Positions 35,127-44,983 of a DNA stretch of 64,000 nt are shown in pieces; the first letter of the stretch is position 1; every line of letters begins with the position of its first letter. Made by a program: the position numbers and the translations under genes. Under the pieces are notes generated by a model, which was given only the letters and a program-made list of their open reading frames with translations, searched no databases and had not been told where the DNA came from. Source of the DNA: Pseudohongiella sp. (GTDB lineage Bacteria; Pseudomonadota; Gammaproteobacteria; Pseudomonadales; Pseudohongiellaceae); assembly GCA_030651695.1 (NCBI GenBank), contig JAUSCD010000029.1:186001-250000 (forward strand), written 5' to 3'.

Positions 35127-35202
35127 AGATTCGAACTCTCGGAGGGCTTTCACCCTCGCCGGTTTTCAAGACCGGTGCATTCAACCGCTCTGCCATCCCT
35201 CC
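35113..35202 (-). tRNA. serT: tRNA-Ser (anticodon UGA)
   Basis: The 90-base gene on the minus strand has a GGAGGGA/TCCCTCC acceptor stem, discriminator G and encoded CCA. The anticodon loop CTTGAAA gives UGA and reads UCA/UCG-type codons. A long variable arm (GAGGGTGAAAGCCCTC) proves the Ser class, and the T-arm is GAGAGTTCGAATCTCTC. It stands beside yccA as in E. coli and Pseudomonas. It is the integration target of the satellite. Confidence 0.97.
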
Positions 35203-35220
35203 GCAGCGCGCGAAGCCGGC

Positions 35221-35248
35221 ATGTTACTACAATTTATTATTCAGTCAA
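35221..35248 (-). promoter_or_regulatory. Promoter of tRNA-Ser
   Basis: On the minus strand, TTGACT and TAACAT are separated by 16 bases and lie about 20 bases before the tRNA 5' end. A GC-rich discriminator follows (gccggcttcgcgcgc), typical of stringently controlled stable-RNA promoters. Confidence 0.75.
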
Positions 35249-35478
35249 CTGACTTTTTCGCTGATACACAAGGATATTGTCTGTGGGTATATATAAGCAG
35301 CAGCCTTGGCGCGGGGCACAGGGCGGTCCGAAATTCATTGATTTTGCCGGTTTCATCCGTATGATTGGGCCGTGAAAGAGAAAAGCCCGAAAATCGATCT
35401 TTTACAGGGCTAGTCGAACACCATGTACTTTTTATGTACTACAGGAAGTCATCAGTTGTTTAACCGGAGGTTTACCAT

Positions 35479-36150
35479 ATGAGTCAGTACCAGATTGAGT
35501 CCACCAGTCATCGCCATGAGTCGGCGCTGGCCGTTAACAAGGTTCTCAAAAACACTTATTTGCTGCTGGGTCTTACTCTGGCATTCAGCGCGCTAACCGC
35601 TGCTTTTGCCATGGCATCCAATGCTGCACCCGTAAATATCTGGGTCATGCTGATCGGTTTTTATGGTCTGTTGTTTCTGACGCATAAAATGGCCAATAGC
35701 GCCTGGGGACTTCTGGGTGTATTCGCCCTGACCGGTTTTATGGGTTATACACTGGGCCCGATCCTCAGCATGTATATGGCAACCGCTAATGGTTCCCAGC
35801 TTGTGATGACCGCTCTGGGTGGCACGGCCTTTATTTTCTTTGGCCTGTCGGGTTATGCGCTGGTATCACGTAAGGACTTCTCTTTCCTGAGCGGTTTTAT
35901 GATGGCGGGTTTTCTGGTCATCGTTGCGGCATTTGTGGCAAATATCTTCCTGCAGATCCCTGCCTTGCAACTGGCACTTTCAGCAGCCTTTATGCTGTTC
36001 TCCAGTGCCGCCATCCTGATGCAGACAGGCGCTATCGTGAACGGCGGAGAGCGTAACTACATCCTGGCCACAGTGACCTTGTATGTTTCGCTGTACAACA
36101 TCTTCATCAGTTTGCTGAATCTTCTTACTGCCTTTGGTGGTGACGACTGA
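35479..36150 (+). CDS. yccA: Bax inhibitor-1 family membrane protein YccA
   Basis: The 223-residue protein has seven hydrophobic segments and a soluble N-terminal 30 residues. It resembles YccA, a substrate and modulator of the FtsH protease that protects SecY under stress. The C-terminal segment (INLLTAFGGDD-like end) is typical. GGAGG precedes the ATG at the right distance. It has the same tRNA-Ser/tus neighbourhood as in Pseudomonas. A strong terminator ends it. Confidence 0.92.
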   Translation: MSQYQIESTSHRHESALAVNKVLKNTYLLLGLTLAFSALTAAFAMASNAAPVNIWVMLIGFYGLLFLTHKMANSAWGLLGVFALTGFMGYTLGPILSMYMATANGSQLVMTALGGTAFIFFGLSGYALVSRKDFSFLSGFMMAGFLVIVAAFVANIFLQIPALQLALSAAFMLFSSAAILMQTGAIVNGGERNYILATVTLYVSLYNIFISLLNLLTAFGGDD

Positions 36151-36182
36151 AGTTCCCGGTACTGATTACCGCGAACTCAAGA

Positions 36183-36215
36183 AGCCCCGGCACAGTCCGG
36201 GGCTTTTTTGTTTTT
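36183..36215 (+). terminator. Rho-independent terminator after yccA
   Basis: The perfect stem agccccgg/ccggggct with a cacagt loop is followed by ttttttgttttt. Confidence 0.95.
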
Positions 36216-36281
36216 ACCCGGGACGATGCGGCATAATGCCGGCATAATTCAAACCACTTTCAAAGGCACAGGAATACCCAG

Positions 36282-36674
36282 ATGATCATCAGTGTGATGG
36301 TAACCGGGTCACCGGTATCACAACAGTCTGCCCGTACTGCCTTGTCTTTCTGCGAGGCCGCGCTAGCTGCAGGGCACCAGCTGTACCGGGTTTTCTTCTA
36401 CGAAGACGGTGTGTACATAGGCAGTAGTCTCACTGTCAGTCCGCAGGATGAACGCAACATCAATGCAGACTGGTCGGCATTTGTGCAGAAACATCAGCTT
36501 GATGCCGTGATCTGTGTGGCTTCAGCGCTCAAGCGCGGAGTCCTCAATGAAAACGAAGCAACGCGTTATGAAAAAAGCGCATCGAATCTTGCCGCTGGCT
36601 TTGACATATCAGGGCTCGGACAGTGGGTGGACGCTTGTCTGAATTCAGACCGTGTTGTGAATTTCGGAGCGTGA
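36282..36674 (+). CDS. tusD: Sulfurtransferase TusD
   Basis: The 130-residue DsrE-fold subunit of TusBCD receives persulfide sulfur from TusA and passes it to TusE for 2-thiolation of tRNA wobble uridine. FCEAALAAGHQLYRVFFYEDGV is the DsrE-type start (split around residue 30), and the reactive Cys sits in DAVICVASALKRGV. tusC starts 4 bases downstream, then tusB and tusE, the usual order. MnmA, which uses the sulfur, is encoded at 57757. Confidence 0.92.
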   Translation: MIISVMVTGSPVSQQSARTALSFCEAALAAGHQLYRVFFYEDGVYIGSSLTVSPQDERNINADWSAFVQKHQLDAVICVASALKRGVLNENEATRYEKSASNLAAGFDISGLGQWVDACLNSDRVVNFGA

Positions 36675-36678
36675 CATC

Positions 36679-37035
36679 ATGAAAACCCTGACTTTTCTCA
36701 GCCGGCAGGCTCCGTTTGGCAGCAGCAAAGCCAAAGCCTGTCTGGATATGGTGCTGGCGTCAGCTGTGTTTGAGCAGCAGATCAATTACGTGTTCATGGA
36801 CGATGGTGTCTGGCAGTTGGTACGAGGCCATGCGCCTGAAGCTATTGGTGCCAAAAACACGATGGCGGCATTGCCCGCACTGGAGCTGTATGGCGTGGAT
36901 AAAGTCTATGCACTGGAAGAGTCTTTGACCGGGCGCGGCCTGACGCCGGAACACCTGCAGATACCGGTTATCGTCTGCACGAAAACTCAGCTGCAGGCCA
37001 TTATCAAGGCATCCGATGTGGTGACGGCCTTATGA
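36679..37035 (+). CDS. tusC: Sulfurtransferase complex subunit TusC
   Basis: The 118-residue DsrF-like subunit starts with FLSRQAPFGSSKAKACLDM, and its VFMDDGVWQLVRG segment is typical of TusC. It forms the TusBCD heterohexamer. The downstream tusB start overlaps its stop (ATGA), showing translational coupling and 1:1 expression. Confidence 0.9.
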   Translation: MKTLTFLSRQAPFGSSKAKACLDMVLASAVFEQQINYVFMDDGVWQLVRGHAPEAIGAKNTMAALPALELYGVDKVYALEESLTGRGLTPEHLQIPVIVCTKTQLQAIIKASDVVTAL

Positions 37036-37322
37036 GTACGCTGCATATTGTGAACGCGCCTGACGTACTTGATCAAGTGTCAGGTATTGCATCAGCAGGC
37101 GACGCTATCCTTTTGATTGAAAACGGGGTTTATGCGGCTTCGGTTAGCAATGGGAATTCACATGCATTGGCGTCCGCGCCCCCGGATCTGAGTTACTTTG
37201 TACTTAAGGAAGATCTGGCAGCACGTGCTTTGTTTGCACCCTTGCAGGAATTTACACCGGTGTCTTACGCAGACTTTGTTGAGCTGGTGTGCCTGCACAA
37301 CAACAGTATCAATTGGAGCTGA
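37032..37322 (+). CDS. tusB: Sulfurtransferase complex subunit TusB
   Basis: The 96-residue protein has the TusB/DsrH pattern LHIVNAPDVLDQV...GDAILLIENGVYAA, and ends in SYADFVELVCLHNNSINWS. ATG overlaps the tusC stop. The next gene, tusE, begins 3 bases after its stop. Confidence 0.9.
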   Translation: MSTLHIVNAPDVLDQVSGIASAGDAILLIENGVYAASVSNGNSHALASAPPDLSYFVLKEDLAARALFAPLQEFTPVSYADFVELVCLHNNSINWS

Positions 37323-37324
37323 CA

Positions 37325-37678
37325 GTGACTTCAGTCAGCGGATGTCATTTGGTAATGCCGGACAAGCGCTGCATTGCCGTCGACAAAGACGGGTATCTGA
37401 AGGATTTGCAGGATTGGGATCAAAGCGTAGCCCATGAATTGGCGCGTGCTGACCATATTGAGCTTACAGATAAGCATTGGGAAATCATCACACTGGTGCA
37501 GGCGTTTTATCAGCAGACAGGGTTGTCACCGGCTACCCGTGCTCTGGTTAAACTGGTCTCTCAACAGGCTGGTGCCGACAAAGGCAAAAGTATTTATCTG
37601 ATGAAACTGTTTGGTGGCAAACCGGCGCTTAGTATCAGTCGCATTGCTGGGCTTCCCCGCCCTGCCAATTGCTTCTGA
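37325..37678 (+). CDS. tusE: Sulfur relay protein TusE (DsrC family)
   Basis: The 117-residue protein accepts sulfur from TusD and interacts with MnmA. The DsrC core (DKDGYLKDLQDWDQSVA, LTDKHWEIITLVQAFY, SPATRALVK) and the C-terminal reactive Cys in PRPANCF are visible. A GTG start at 37325 with GGAG 6 bases upstream is chosen over an ATG at 37289 lying inside tusB. The stop codon lies in the first unit of a 14-bp tandem repeat. Confidence 0.92.
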   Translation: MTSVSGCHLVMPDKRCIAVDKDGYLKDLQDWDQSVAHELARADHIELTDKHWEIITLVQAFYQQTGLSPATRALVKLVSQQAGADKGKSIYLMKLFGGKPALSISRIAGLPRPANCF

Positions 37679-37720
37679 ACCATTGTTTCTGAACCATTAC
37701 TTCTGAACCTTTGCTTCTGC
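37673..37720 (+). repeat. 14-bp tandem repeat across the tusE stop
   Basis: Units begin at 37673, 37687 and 37701 (ttctgaaccattgt, ttctgaaccattac, ttctgaacctttgc), and a partial fourth begins at 37715. The first contains the tusE stop codon. This looks like local slippage duplication of the gene end. Confidence 0.85.
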
Positions 37721-37795
37721 AGCGGGGCTTTCTGCTATGATGCCGGGCTTGTGGTAACTAACACATAATCTTTCAAGACAGGGCTATTTCAGGCA

Positions 37796-38902
37796 ATGAA
37801 TCCAGCAGACAGCGTACTGGCGGTTAATAACGATCTTCCCATCCGCACGGATAAACCCATTCATAGCGGCAAAGTCCGTTCTGTGTACTGGTTAACTGCG
37901 GCTGACAGCGCACGGCTGATCAAGGAACATAACTATACTGTTATGTCCGATGCCCCGCTGGCTATCATGGTGATCAGTGACCGGCTCTCCGCGTTTGACT
38001 GTGTCTGGCATGCTGAAGGCGGCATGGCAGGCGTTCCCGGTAAAGGCGCTGCGTTGAACGCAATTGCCAGCCACTGGTTTGGTTTGTTTAAACAACAAGG
38101 GCTTGCAGACAGCCATATTCTGGATATCCCCCACCCTTTTATGTGGATTGTGCAAAAAGCGCGCCCCGTGATGATTGAAGCGATTTGCCGTCAGTACATT
38201 ACAGGTTCCATGTGGCGCTCTTATAGCAAGGGTGAGCGCAATTTCTGTGGCATTGAGCTGGCTGACGGTTTGCAAAAAGATCAGCGTCTGCCTGAGTTGC
38301 TGATGACACCTTCAACCAAAGGCATCCTGAAAGGTATTCCGGGTGTGCCAGAGGCTGATGACGTCAACATCACGCGCAAGGATATCCTTGCCAACTACGC
38401 TGCGTTTAATTTCAGTTCTGCTGCTGATGTTGACCAGTACGAAAAACTGCTGAGTGAAGGGTTTGCCGTGATCAGCAAGGCTTTGTCAGCGATAGACCAG
38501 GTGTTTGTTGATACCAAGTTTGAGTTTGGTTATGTACGTGACCAGCAGGGTATGGAAAAACTGATTTATATGGATGAAGTGGGTACACCTGATTCTTCCC
38601 GAATATGGGATGGCGCGGCGTATCGTGAAGGAAGAATTGTTGAACAGTCCAAAGAAGCGTTCAGACAGTTCCTGCTCAATTATTTTCCTGATCCGGATAT
38701 ACTGCTCAACAAAGACAGGATGCCCGAGCGAGTGGCATTGGCGCGTGACAATGCCTTGCCGCTGGAGGCCATGATGCAGGTGTCGGAAACTTATCTGGGA
38801 ATGGCAGAAAAAATTACCGGGCAAGGCATTCGCTTGCCGCAGAACCCAAAAGCAGAGATCGTGGAGATTCTGCGAACGCGTTATGGTCTCATCGTCGACT
38901 GA
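37796..38902 (+). CDS. purC: SAICAR synthase (phosphoribosylaminoimidazole-succinocarboxamide synthase)
   Basis: The 368-residue enzyme joins aspartate to CAIR with ATP in purine synthesis. Motifs include [10 protein letters not shown] (nucleotide loop), [23 protein letters not shown] and the metal-binding [12 protein letters not shown]. It is the long form known from several gammaproteobacterial groups and other phyla, about 130 residues longer than E. coli PurC (237). A TATGAT -10-like hexamer at 37736-37741 lies upstream. The next gene's possible start overlaps its end. Confidence 0.95.
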   Translation: MNPADSVLAVNNDLPIRTDKPIHSGKVRSVYWLTAADSARLIKEHNYTVMSDAPLAIMVISDRLSAFDCVWHAEGGMAGVPGKGAALNAIASHWFGLFKQQGLADSHILDIPHPFMWIVQKARPVMIEAICRQYITGSMWRSYSKGERNFCGIELADGLQKDQRLPELLMTPSTKGILKGIPGVPEADDVNITRKDILANYAAFNFSSAADVDQYEKLLSEGFAVISKALSAIDQVFVDTKFEFGYVRDQQGMEKLIYMDEVGTPDSSRIWDGAAYREGRIVEQSKEAFRQFLLNYFPDPDILLNKDRMPERVALARDNALPLEAMMQVSETYLGMAEKITGQGIRLPQNPKAEIVEILRTRYGLIVD

Positions 38903-39536
38903 TAACACCAATAATGACAAGACTGACGGAGCAATTTTGAGCAAGCGGGCAACAGAGATTGCGAATGAAATACGGCGTCTTGAGCGTGAACTACGTCAGG
39001 AAATTCAACACATCCGCATCAACAGCTTCGAAATCCGGGAAAATACGATTCGGTTCAAAGATGATGTGCTGGCCAGGCATCGCCAACAGATGCTGAGCGT
39101 GTTCAACTATCTTCGCCAGGCAAAGCTGAAACATGTGATCAGTCTGCCATTTATCTGGTTGTGTCTGTTGCCCGCAATTTTTATGGATCTGGTTGTCAGT
39201 TTGTACCAGGCCATTTGTTTCCCGTTGTATGGCATTCCTAAAGTCAGACGCCGCGACCATGTGATTTTTGATCGACACCATTTGCGTTATCTGAATATCA
39301 TCGAAAAACTAAATTGTCTGTTTTGCAGCTATTTTAATGGTGTTATTTCATTTGTGAGAGAAGTCGCCGCACGAACAGAACAATATTGGTGTCCAATCAA
39401 ACATGCCGCACAGTTAAAAAATATTCATAGCCGTTATCATACCTTTGCTGAGTACGGTGACAGCGATCAATATCGCGAACGATTGCCGGAGATTCGCCGG
39501 GATTTTAGTGATATCAATGACCAAACCCCACGCTGA
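38883..39536 (+). CDS. Conserved-looking hypothetical membrane-associated protein
   Basis: The frame of 217 residues begins inside purC. A TTG at 38937 (199 residues) has GGAG 5 bases upstream and may be the real start. The N-terminal part is a charged coiled coil ([18 protein letters not shown]). A hydrophobic hairpin near residues 95-125 ([20 protein letters not shown]) follows, then a Cys-containing region ([17 protein letters not shown]) and an acidic-basic C-terminus with [11 protein letters not shown] have seen the CPIKHA and YGD pattern in unannotated proteobacterial proteins, but no function is known. It is co-directional with purC and the RIO kinase. Confidence 0.75.
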   Translation: MVSSSTDNTNNDKTDGAILSKRATEIANEIRRLERELRQEIQHIRINSFEIRENTIRFKDDVLARHRQQMLSVFNYLRQAKLKHVISLPFIWLCLLPAIFMDLVVSLYQAICFPLYGIPKVRRRDHVIFDRHHLRYLNIIEKLNCLFCSYFNGVISFVREVAARTEQYWCPIKHAAQLKNIHSRYHTFAEYGDSDQYRERLPEIRRDFSDINDQTPR

Positions 39537-39557
39537 CAGGAGTCCGGTTACAGCAAT

Positions 39558-40418
39558 ATGAAAACACCATCCCGATTACAGCCGCTGGAAGACGATGGCC
39601 TGATTGACGAAGTCATCAGCCAGTTAATGAGTGGAAAAGAAGCACAAGTCTATATCGTTCGTTGTGGCGACAAACTTCGTTGCGCAAAAATTTACAAAGA
39701 AGCCAATAAACGCAGTTTCAAACAGGCAGCAACCTATCAGGAAGGCCGGCAGGTGCGGAACAGCCGTGATGCACGCGCAATGGGCAAAAAAAGTCGTTAC
39801 GGCCAGCGTGGCCACGAGGAAGCCTGGCTGAATGCAGAAGTGGACGCACTGCGACGTCTGCACATTGCCGGTGTGCGTGTTCCGCAAACTCACGGATTTG
39901 TCGATGGCGTCCTTTTAATGGACATGATTACAGATGCTGAGGGCGATGTGGCCCCGCGCCTTAATGATGTCGAAATGTCGGCTGAAGATGCCGTGCGTTT
40001 TCACGCCAGTGTAATGCAGGATGTTGTGAAAATGCTGTGCGCCGGTTTGATTCACGGTGACCTGTCGGAATTTAACGTATTAATGGCAGCAGACGGTCCT
40101 GTTATTATCGACTTGCCGCAGGCGGTGAATGCCGCTGGCAACAACAGCGCTGCCGCGATGCTGATACGCGATGTCGAAAACATGACACGTTACTTCGGCC
40201 GGTTTGCGCCCGAGTTACGTGGCACGCATTACGGTGCCGAAATATGGGATCTGTTTCAACGTGGCGCCTTGCGTCCGGGCACAGCACTGACCGGCAAATT
40301 TGAACGTCGCGCAGAAAATGCCAATATTGATGAAATTATGGCGGTCATCGAAGATGCGCGCGCGGAGGCAGAAGAAGCTGAACAGCGCCGCATTGCTGCT
40401 GAAAATCCGGAAGACTAG
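39558..40418 (+). CDS. RIO1-family atypical serine kinase
   Basis: The 286-residue protein has a RIO domain: MSGKEAQVYIVRCGDKLRCA as the ATP loop and Lys, LIHGDLSEFNVL as the catalytic loop and VIIDLPQAV as the metal-binding segment. The C-terminal 40 residues are an acidic helix (EDARAEAEEAEQRR). Bacterial RIO proteins occur widely in Gammaproteobacteria. Archaeal and eukaryotic RIO1 act in ribosome maturation, but the bacterial role is not established. It is 21 bases after the unknown membrane gene and 23 before the MATE gene. Confidence 0.9.
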   Translation: MKTPSRLQPLEDDGLIDEVISQLMSGKEAQVYIVRCGDKLRCAKIYKEANKRSFKQAATYQEGRQVRNSRDARAMGKKSRYGQRGHEEAWLNAEVDALRRLHIAGVRVPQTHGFVDGVLLMDMITDAEGDVAPRLNDVEMSAEDAVRFHASVMQDVVKMLCAGLIHGDLSEFNVLMAADGPVIIDLPQAVNAAGNNSAAAMLIRDVENMTRYFGRFAPELRGTHYGAEIWDLFQRGALRPGTALTGKFERRAENANIDEIMAVIEDARAEAEEAEQRRIAAENPED

Positions 40419-40441
40419 AATCCGCCAAGGATCTGAACCTG

Positions 40442-41788
40442 GTGACCCTTCGTTATCGCGATATTCTGCAAAAAGCCTGGCCAGTTGTACTGGCCAACGC
40501 TTCTATACCCCTGCTTGGACTTTCTGATACGGCCGTGATTGGCAATCTGGGAACGCTCAGCGATCTCGGTGCGATCGCCTTTGGCGCCGTTATTTTCAGT
40601 TTCGTGTATTGGGGCTTCGGTTTTTTGCGTATGGGCACCACAGGTTTTGTGGCGCAGGCAGTTGGCGCGAGAGATGAGATCGAAGTGCGGGCGGCGTTTA
40701 TGCGCGCGCTGATCATGGCGGTATTAATCGGAGTGCTGCTGATTTTGATTCAGTCCGCCATTTCCACTGTGTCACTGGGTTTGCTGCAAGGTAGTGATGC
40801 TGTTGAAACCATCACTCGTGATTACATAGCCACACGTATCTGGGGTGCCCCGGCGGCATTGGTGCTGTTTGCCATCAGTGGTTGCCTGATCGGTTTGGGC
40901 ATGAACAAAACCCTGTTGATGGTGCAACTGGTGCTGAATGGGTTGAACATCGTGCTCGACATCCTGTTCGCAGGTGTCTGGGGTATGGGCGCACAAGGTA
41001 TTGCCTTAGGTACTGCGATAGCAGAGTGGACAACTGTGATTCTGGGTCTGTGGTTGTTATACCGCGCGCTCAGACAGCGCCTGAGAGGCTCTGCTTTGGC
41101 GACCGACGTGTTGTTTGTGCCGATGGATCGACTGCGTGATAAAACACGCTGGCGGCAGACGCTAGCGGCGAATGGCGACATCATGATCCGCACCTTGTTG
41201 CTGGTGGCAAGTTTCGCCTGGTTTGTGCGGCAGAGTGCGCAGTTTGGTGATGATGTGCTGGCAGCCAACCATATCCTGCTGCAGCTCATTTCTTTTTCCG
41301 CGTTCTTTCTGGATGCTTTTGCTTATGTTGCAGAAGCGCTCGCAGGTGAGGCGGCTGGCGCAAAAGATATCTCAGCATTTGACGTGGCTGTACGTAAGAC
41401 CACTGAACTTTCCGGAATGTGTGCACTTGGACTTGCAGCTGTGATTCTTTTTGCAGGCAACAGCATAGTGCCGCTGATCAGTCAGCACGAGTCGGTCATT
41501 GTGGCTGCAACTACTTCTTTACCCTATGCTGCGCTGTACGTGGCGCTTGCGTTTGCGGCATTTCAGCTCGACGGGATTTTTATTGGCACCACCCGCACCC
41601 GTGAAATGCGTAATGCCTCAGTGGCGTCAGCGTTGGTATTTGTAGCGTTGAGTCTGGTGCTGATTCAGCAATGGCAGCTGACCGGTTTATGGATGGCATT
41701 TATTGTGTTTGTGGGACTGCGGGCGCTCTGTCTGGGTTGGTATCTGCCTGCGCTGCGGCGCAGCATTTTGCCATGCCGGGAAACATGA
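40442..41788 (+). CDS. MATE-family efflux transporter (DinF-like)
   Basis: The 448-residue protein has about twelve transmembrane segments and MATE core features (ASIPLLGLSDTAVIGNLG in segment 1, GFLRMGTTGFVAQAVGA in the following loop). It most resembles DinF-type Na+/H+ drug antiporters. The GTG start has AAGGAT 9 bases upstream. The substrate is unknown. It is convergent with cysG, 11 bases between stops. Confidence 0.9.
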   Translation: MTLRYRDILQKAWPVVLANASIPLLGLSDTAVIGNLGTLSDLGAIAFGAVIFSFVYWGFGFLRMGTTGFVAQAVGARDEIEVRAAFMRALIMAVLIGVLLILIQSAISTVSLGLLQGSDAVETITRDYIATRIWGAPAALVLFAISGCLIGLGMNKTLLMVQLVLNGLNIVLDILFAGVWGMGAQGIALGTAIAEWTTVILGLWLLYRALRQRLRGSALATDVLFVPMDRLRDKTRWRQTLAANGDIMIRTLLLVASFAWFVRQSAQFGDDVLAANHILLQLISFSAFFLDAFAYVAEALAGEAAGAKDISAFDVAVRKTTELSGMCALGLAAVILFAGNSIVPLISQHESVIVAATTSLPYAALYVALAFAAFQLDGIFIGTTRTREMRNASVASALVFVALSLVLIQQWQLTGLWMAFIVFVGLRALCLGWYLPALRRSILPCRET

Positions 41789-41799
41789 ATCCGGGACAC

Positions 41800-43188
41800 T
41801 CACTGCCCTGGATTAAACCACGCCAATTCCTTCTGCAGTTGGACCACTTTGCCAACAATAATAATTGCAGGTGCTTTGATGCTGGCTTGTTGGACGATGC
41901 CAGCAATTGATGCCAGTGTGCCAGTGACCACTCTTTGTCTGGGTGTGGTGCCCTGCTCTACTACTGCTACGGGCATCTGCGAACTCATGCCATGTTTTTC
42001 CAGTTGCTCGCAGATCACCGGCAATGTGATCAGGCCCATATAGATCACCAGTGTCTGCTCTTCTTTAACCAGCATTGGCCAATCCAGATCGGGCAAATCG
42101 TTTTTCATATGACCGGTGACAAAACGCACGGACTGCGAATAATCGCGGTGTGTCAGTGGGATGCCGGCATAACAAGCACATCCTGACGCAGCGGTAATAC
42201 CAGGCACCACCTGAAACGGAATACCTGCTGCTGCCAGTCTGTCAATCTCTTCACCGCCACGACCAAAAATGAACGGGTCGCCGCCTTTAAGCCGCAACAC
42301 TTTTCGGCCCTCCTGCGCCAGACGCACCAGCATGTCGTTGATTTCTTCCTGCGGCACCGGATGGTGTTTGGCTTCCTTGCCAACAAAAATGCGCTCGGCA
42401 TCCGGGCGTACTTTGCGCATGATTTCATCGGAAACCAGACGATCAAACAGCACCACATCAGCTGCATACATGAGCCGCAATGCTTTGAGTGTAAGTAAGT
42501 CCGGATCGCCGGGCCCGGCGCCAACCAGATACACTTCGCCCTGAACTGGCGCGTGCTCTGATTCAGTCAGCGCCTTCTCAAACAGAGCCATGGCATCCTG
42601 TTCGCGGCCGTTGAGTACCATTTCAGGCATGGGGCCGGACAACAGTTTTTCCCAGAAGCGTGTGCGATGGCTGAAATTTTTGACACTGGTTTTAACACGA
42701 TCACGCAAGCTGCCCAATAAACTGGCAAGACGGCCGTAAGCCGCCGGCAGCAGGATTTCGATTTTTTCTTTGAGTTGTCGCGTCAGTACCGGTGAGCTGC
42801 CACCGGTTGAAATGGCAATGACTACCGGCGAGCGGTCAACAATCGCGGGCACAATAAAACTGCACAATTCAGTTTGATCCACCACATTGACCGGGATTTG
42901 TCTGGCTTTGGCGAGCGCCGATACATGGCGGTTGACCGTATCGTTGTCGGTGGCGGCAATCACCAGCACGGCGCTATTGATGTCTGCATCTTCAAACGCG
43001 CGTTGGTGAATTTCACCGCCGTGTTCATTGATGATGGCCTGCACTTCGCCCCTGATCAGTGGCGCGACCACCACAATGTACGCACCGGTACGGGCCAGCA
43101 GCGCAGCTTTGCGGCTGGCTACTTCACCCGCACCCACCAGCACACAGCGCTGACCGCGAACATTCATAAATACGGGCAAATAATCCAT
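41800..43188 (-). CDS. cysG: Siroheme synthase (CysG, trifunctional)
   Basis: The 462-residue protein converts uroporphyrinogen III to siroheme, the cofactor of sulfite and nitrite reductases. Residues 1-210 are the dehydrogenase/ferrochelatase part (MDYLPVFMNVRGQRCVLVGA with the NAD loop, and SRKAALL). The C-terminal SUMT methyltransferase has VYLVGAGPGDPDLLTLKA and RLKGGDPFIFGRGGEE. A TTG nine bases further upstream is in frame, but the ATG at 43188 matches E. coli MDHLPIF. It is downstream of serS with an AT-rich hairpin between them. Confidence 0.95.
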   Translation of the reverse strand: MDYLPVFMNVRGQRCVLVGAGEVASRKAALLARTGAYIVVVAPLIRGEVQAIINEHGGEIHQRAFEDADINSAVLVIAATDNDTVNRHVSALAKARQIPVNVVDQTELCSFIVPAIVDRSPVVIAISTGGSSPVLTRQLKEKIEILLPAAYGRLASLLGSLRDRVKTSVKNFSHRTRFWEKLLSGPMPEMVLNGREQDAMALFEKALTESEHAPVQGEVYLVGAGPGDPDLLTLKALRLMYAADVVLFDRLVSDEIMRKVRPDAERIFVGKEAKHHPVPQEEINDMLVRLAQEGRKVLRLKGGDPFIFGRGGEEIDRLAAAGIPFQVVPGITAASGCACYAGIPLTHRDYSQSVRFVTGHMKNDLPDLDWPMLVKEEQTLVIYMGLITLPVICEQLEKHGMSSQMPVAVVEQGTTPRQRVVTGTLASIAGIVQQASIKAPAIIIVGKVVQLQKELAWFNPGQ

Positions 43189-43201
43189 TTTATTCAATCT
43201 C

Positions 43202-44580
<1,379 letters not shown>

Positions 44581-44982
44581 TTACGCCAGAGCGCGCGTCA
44601 GTGCCATGCCAAGCCATGTTGCAAGCAGACAAAACACCACACTGCTCAGCGTATAAATCACAGCTTGTATCACTAATCCGCGCTCGATCAGCAGCAATGT
44701 ATCCAGTGAATAGGTCGAGAAGGTGGTAAACGCACCCAAAAAACCCACCATCAGAAGTGTCCTGAGCTCGGTGTGAAGAGGAAATCTTTCCACCAGTAAC
44801 ACGTACAGGATTCCAATCAGCAGTGATCCACTGACGTTGACTATCCAGGTACCCAGAGGCAATCCATTAAACATTCCACTGGCGTTATTATTCCAGTTTT
44901 GTACTAAAGTGATCGTGGTATTACGCGCCAGCGCACCCGCTGCGCCGCCGATAGCCATGGCTATAAAACTCATTGTCGGCAT
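44581..44982 (-). CDS. crcB: Fluoride channel CrcB/Fluc
   Basis: The 133-residue protein has four transmembrane segments and the Fluc signatures GGAAGALAR, GTWIVNVSGSLLIG and GFLGAFTTFSTYS, the latter with the fluoride-track Phe and Thr residues. It exports fluoride as a dual-topology dimer. It starts 1 base after the rarA stop, so it belongs to the lolA-rarA-crcB-serS transcript. No fluoride riboswitch can fit in the gap. Confidence 0.95.
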   Translation of the reverse strand: MPTMSFIAMAIGGAAGALARNTTITLVQNWNNNASGMFNGLPLGTWIVNVSGSLLIGILYVLLVERFPLHTELRTLLMVGFLGAFTTFSTYSLDTLLLIERGLVIQAVIYTLSSVVFCLLATWLGMALTRALA

Positions 44983-44983
44983 A

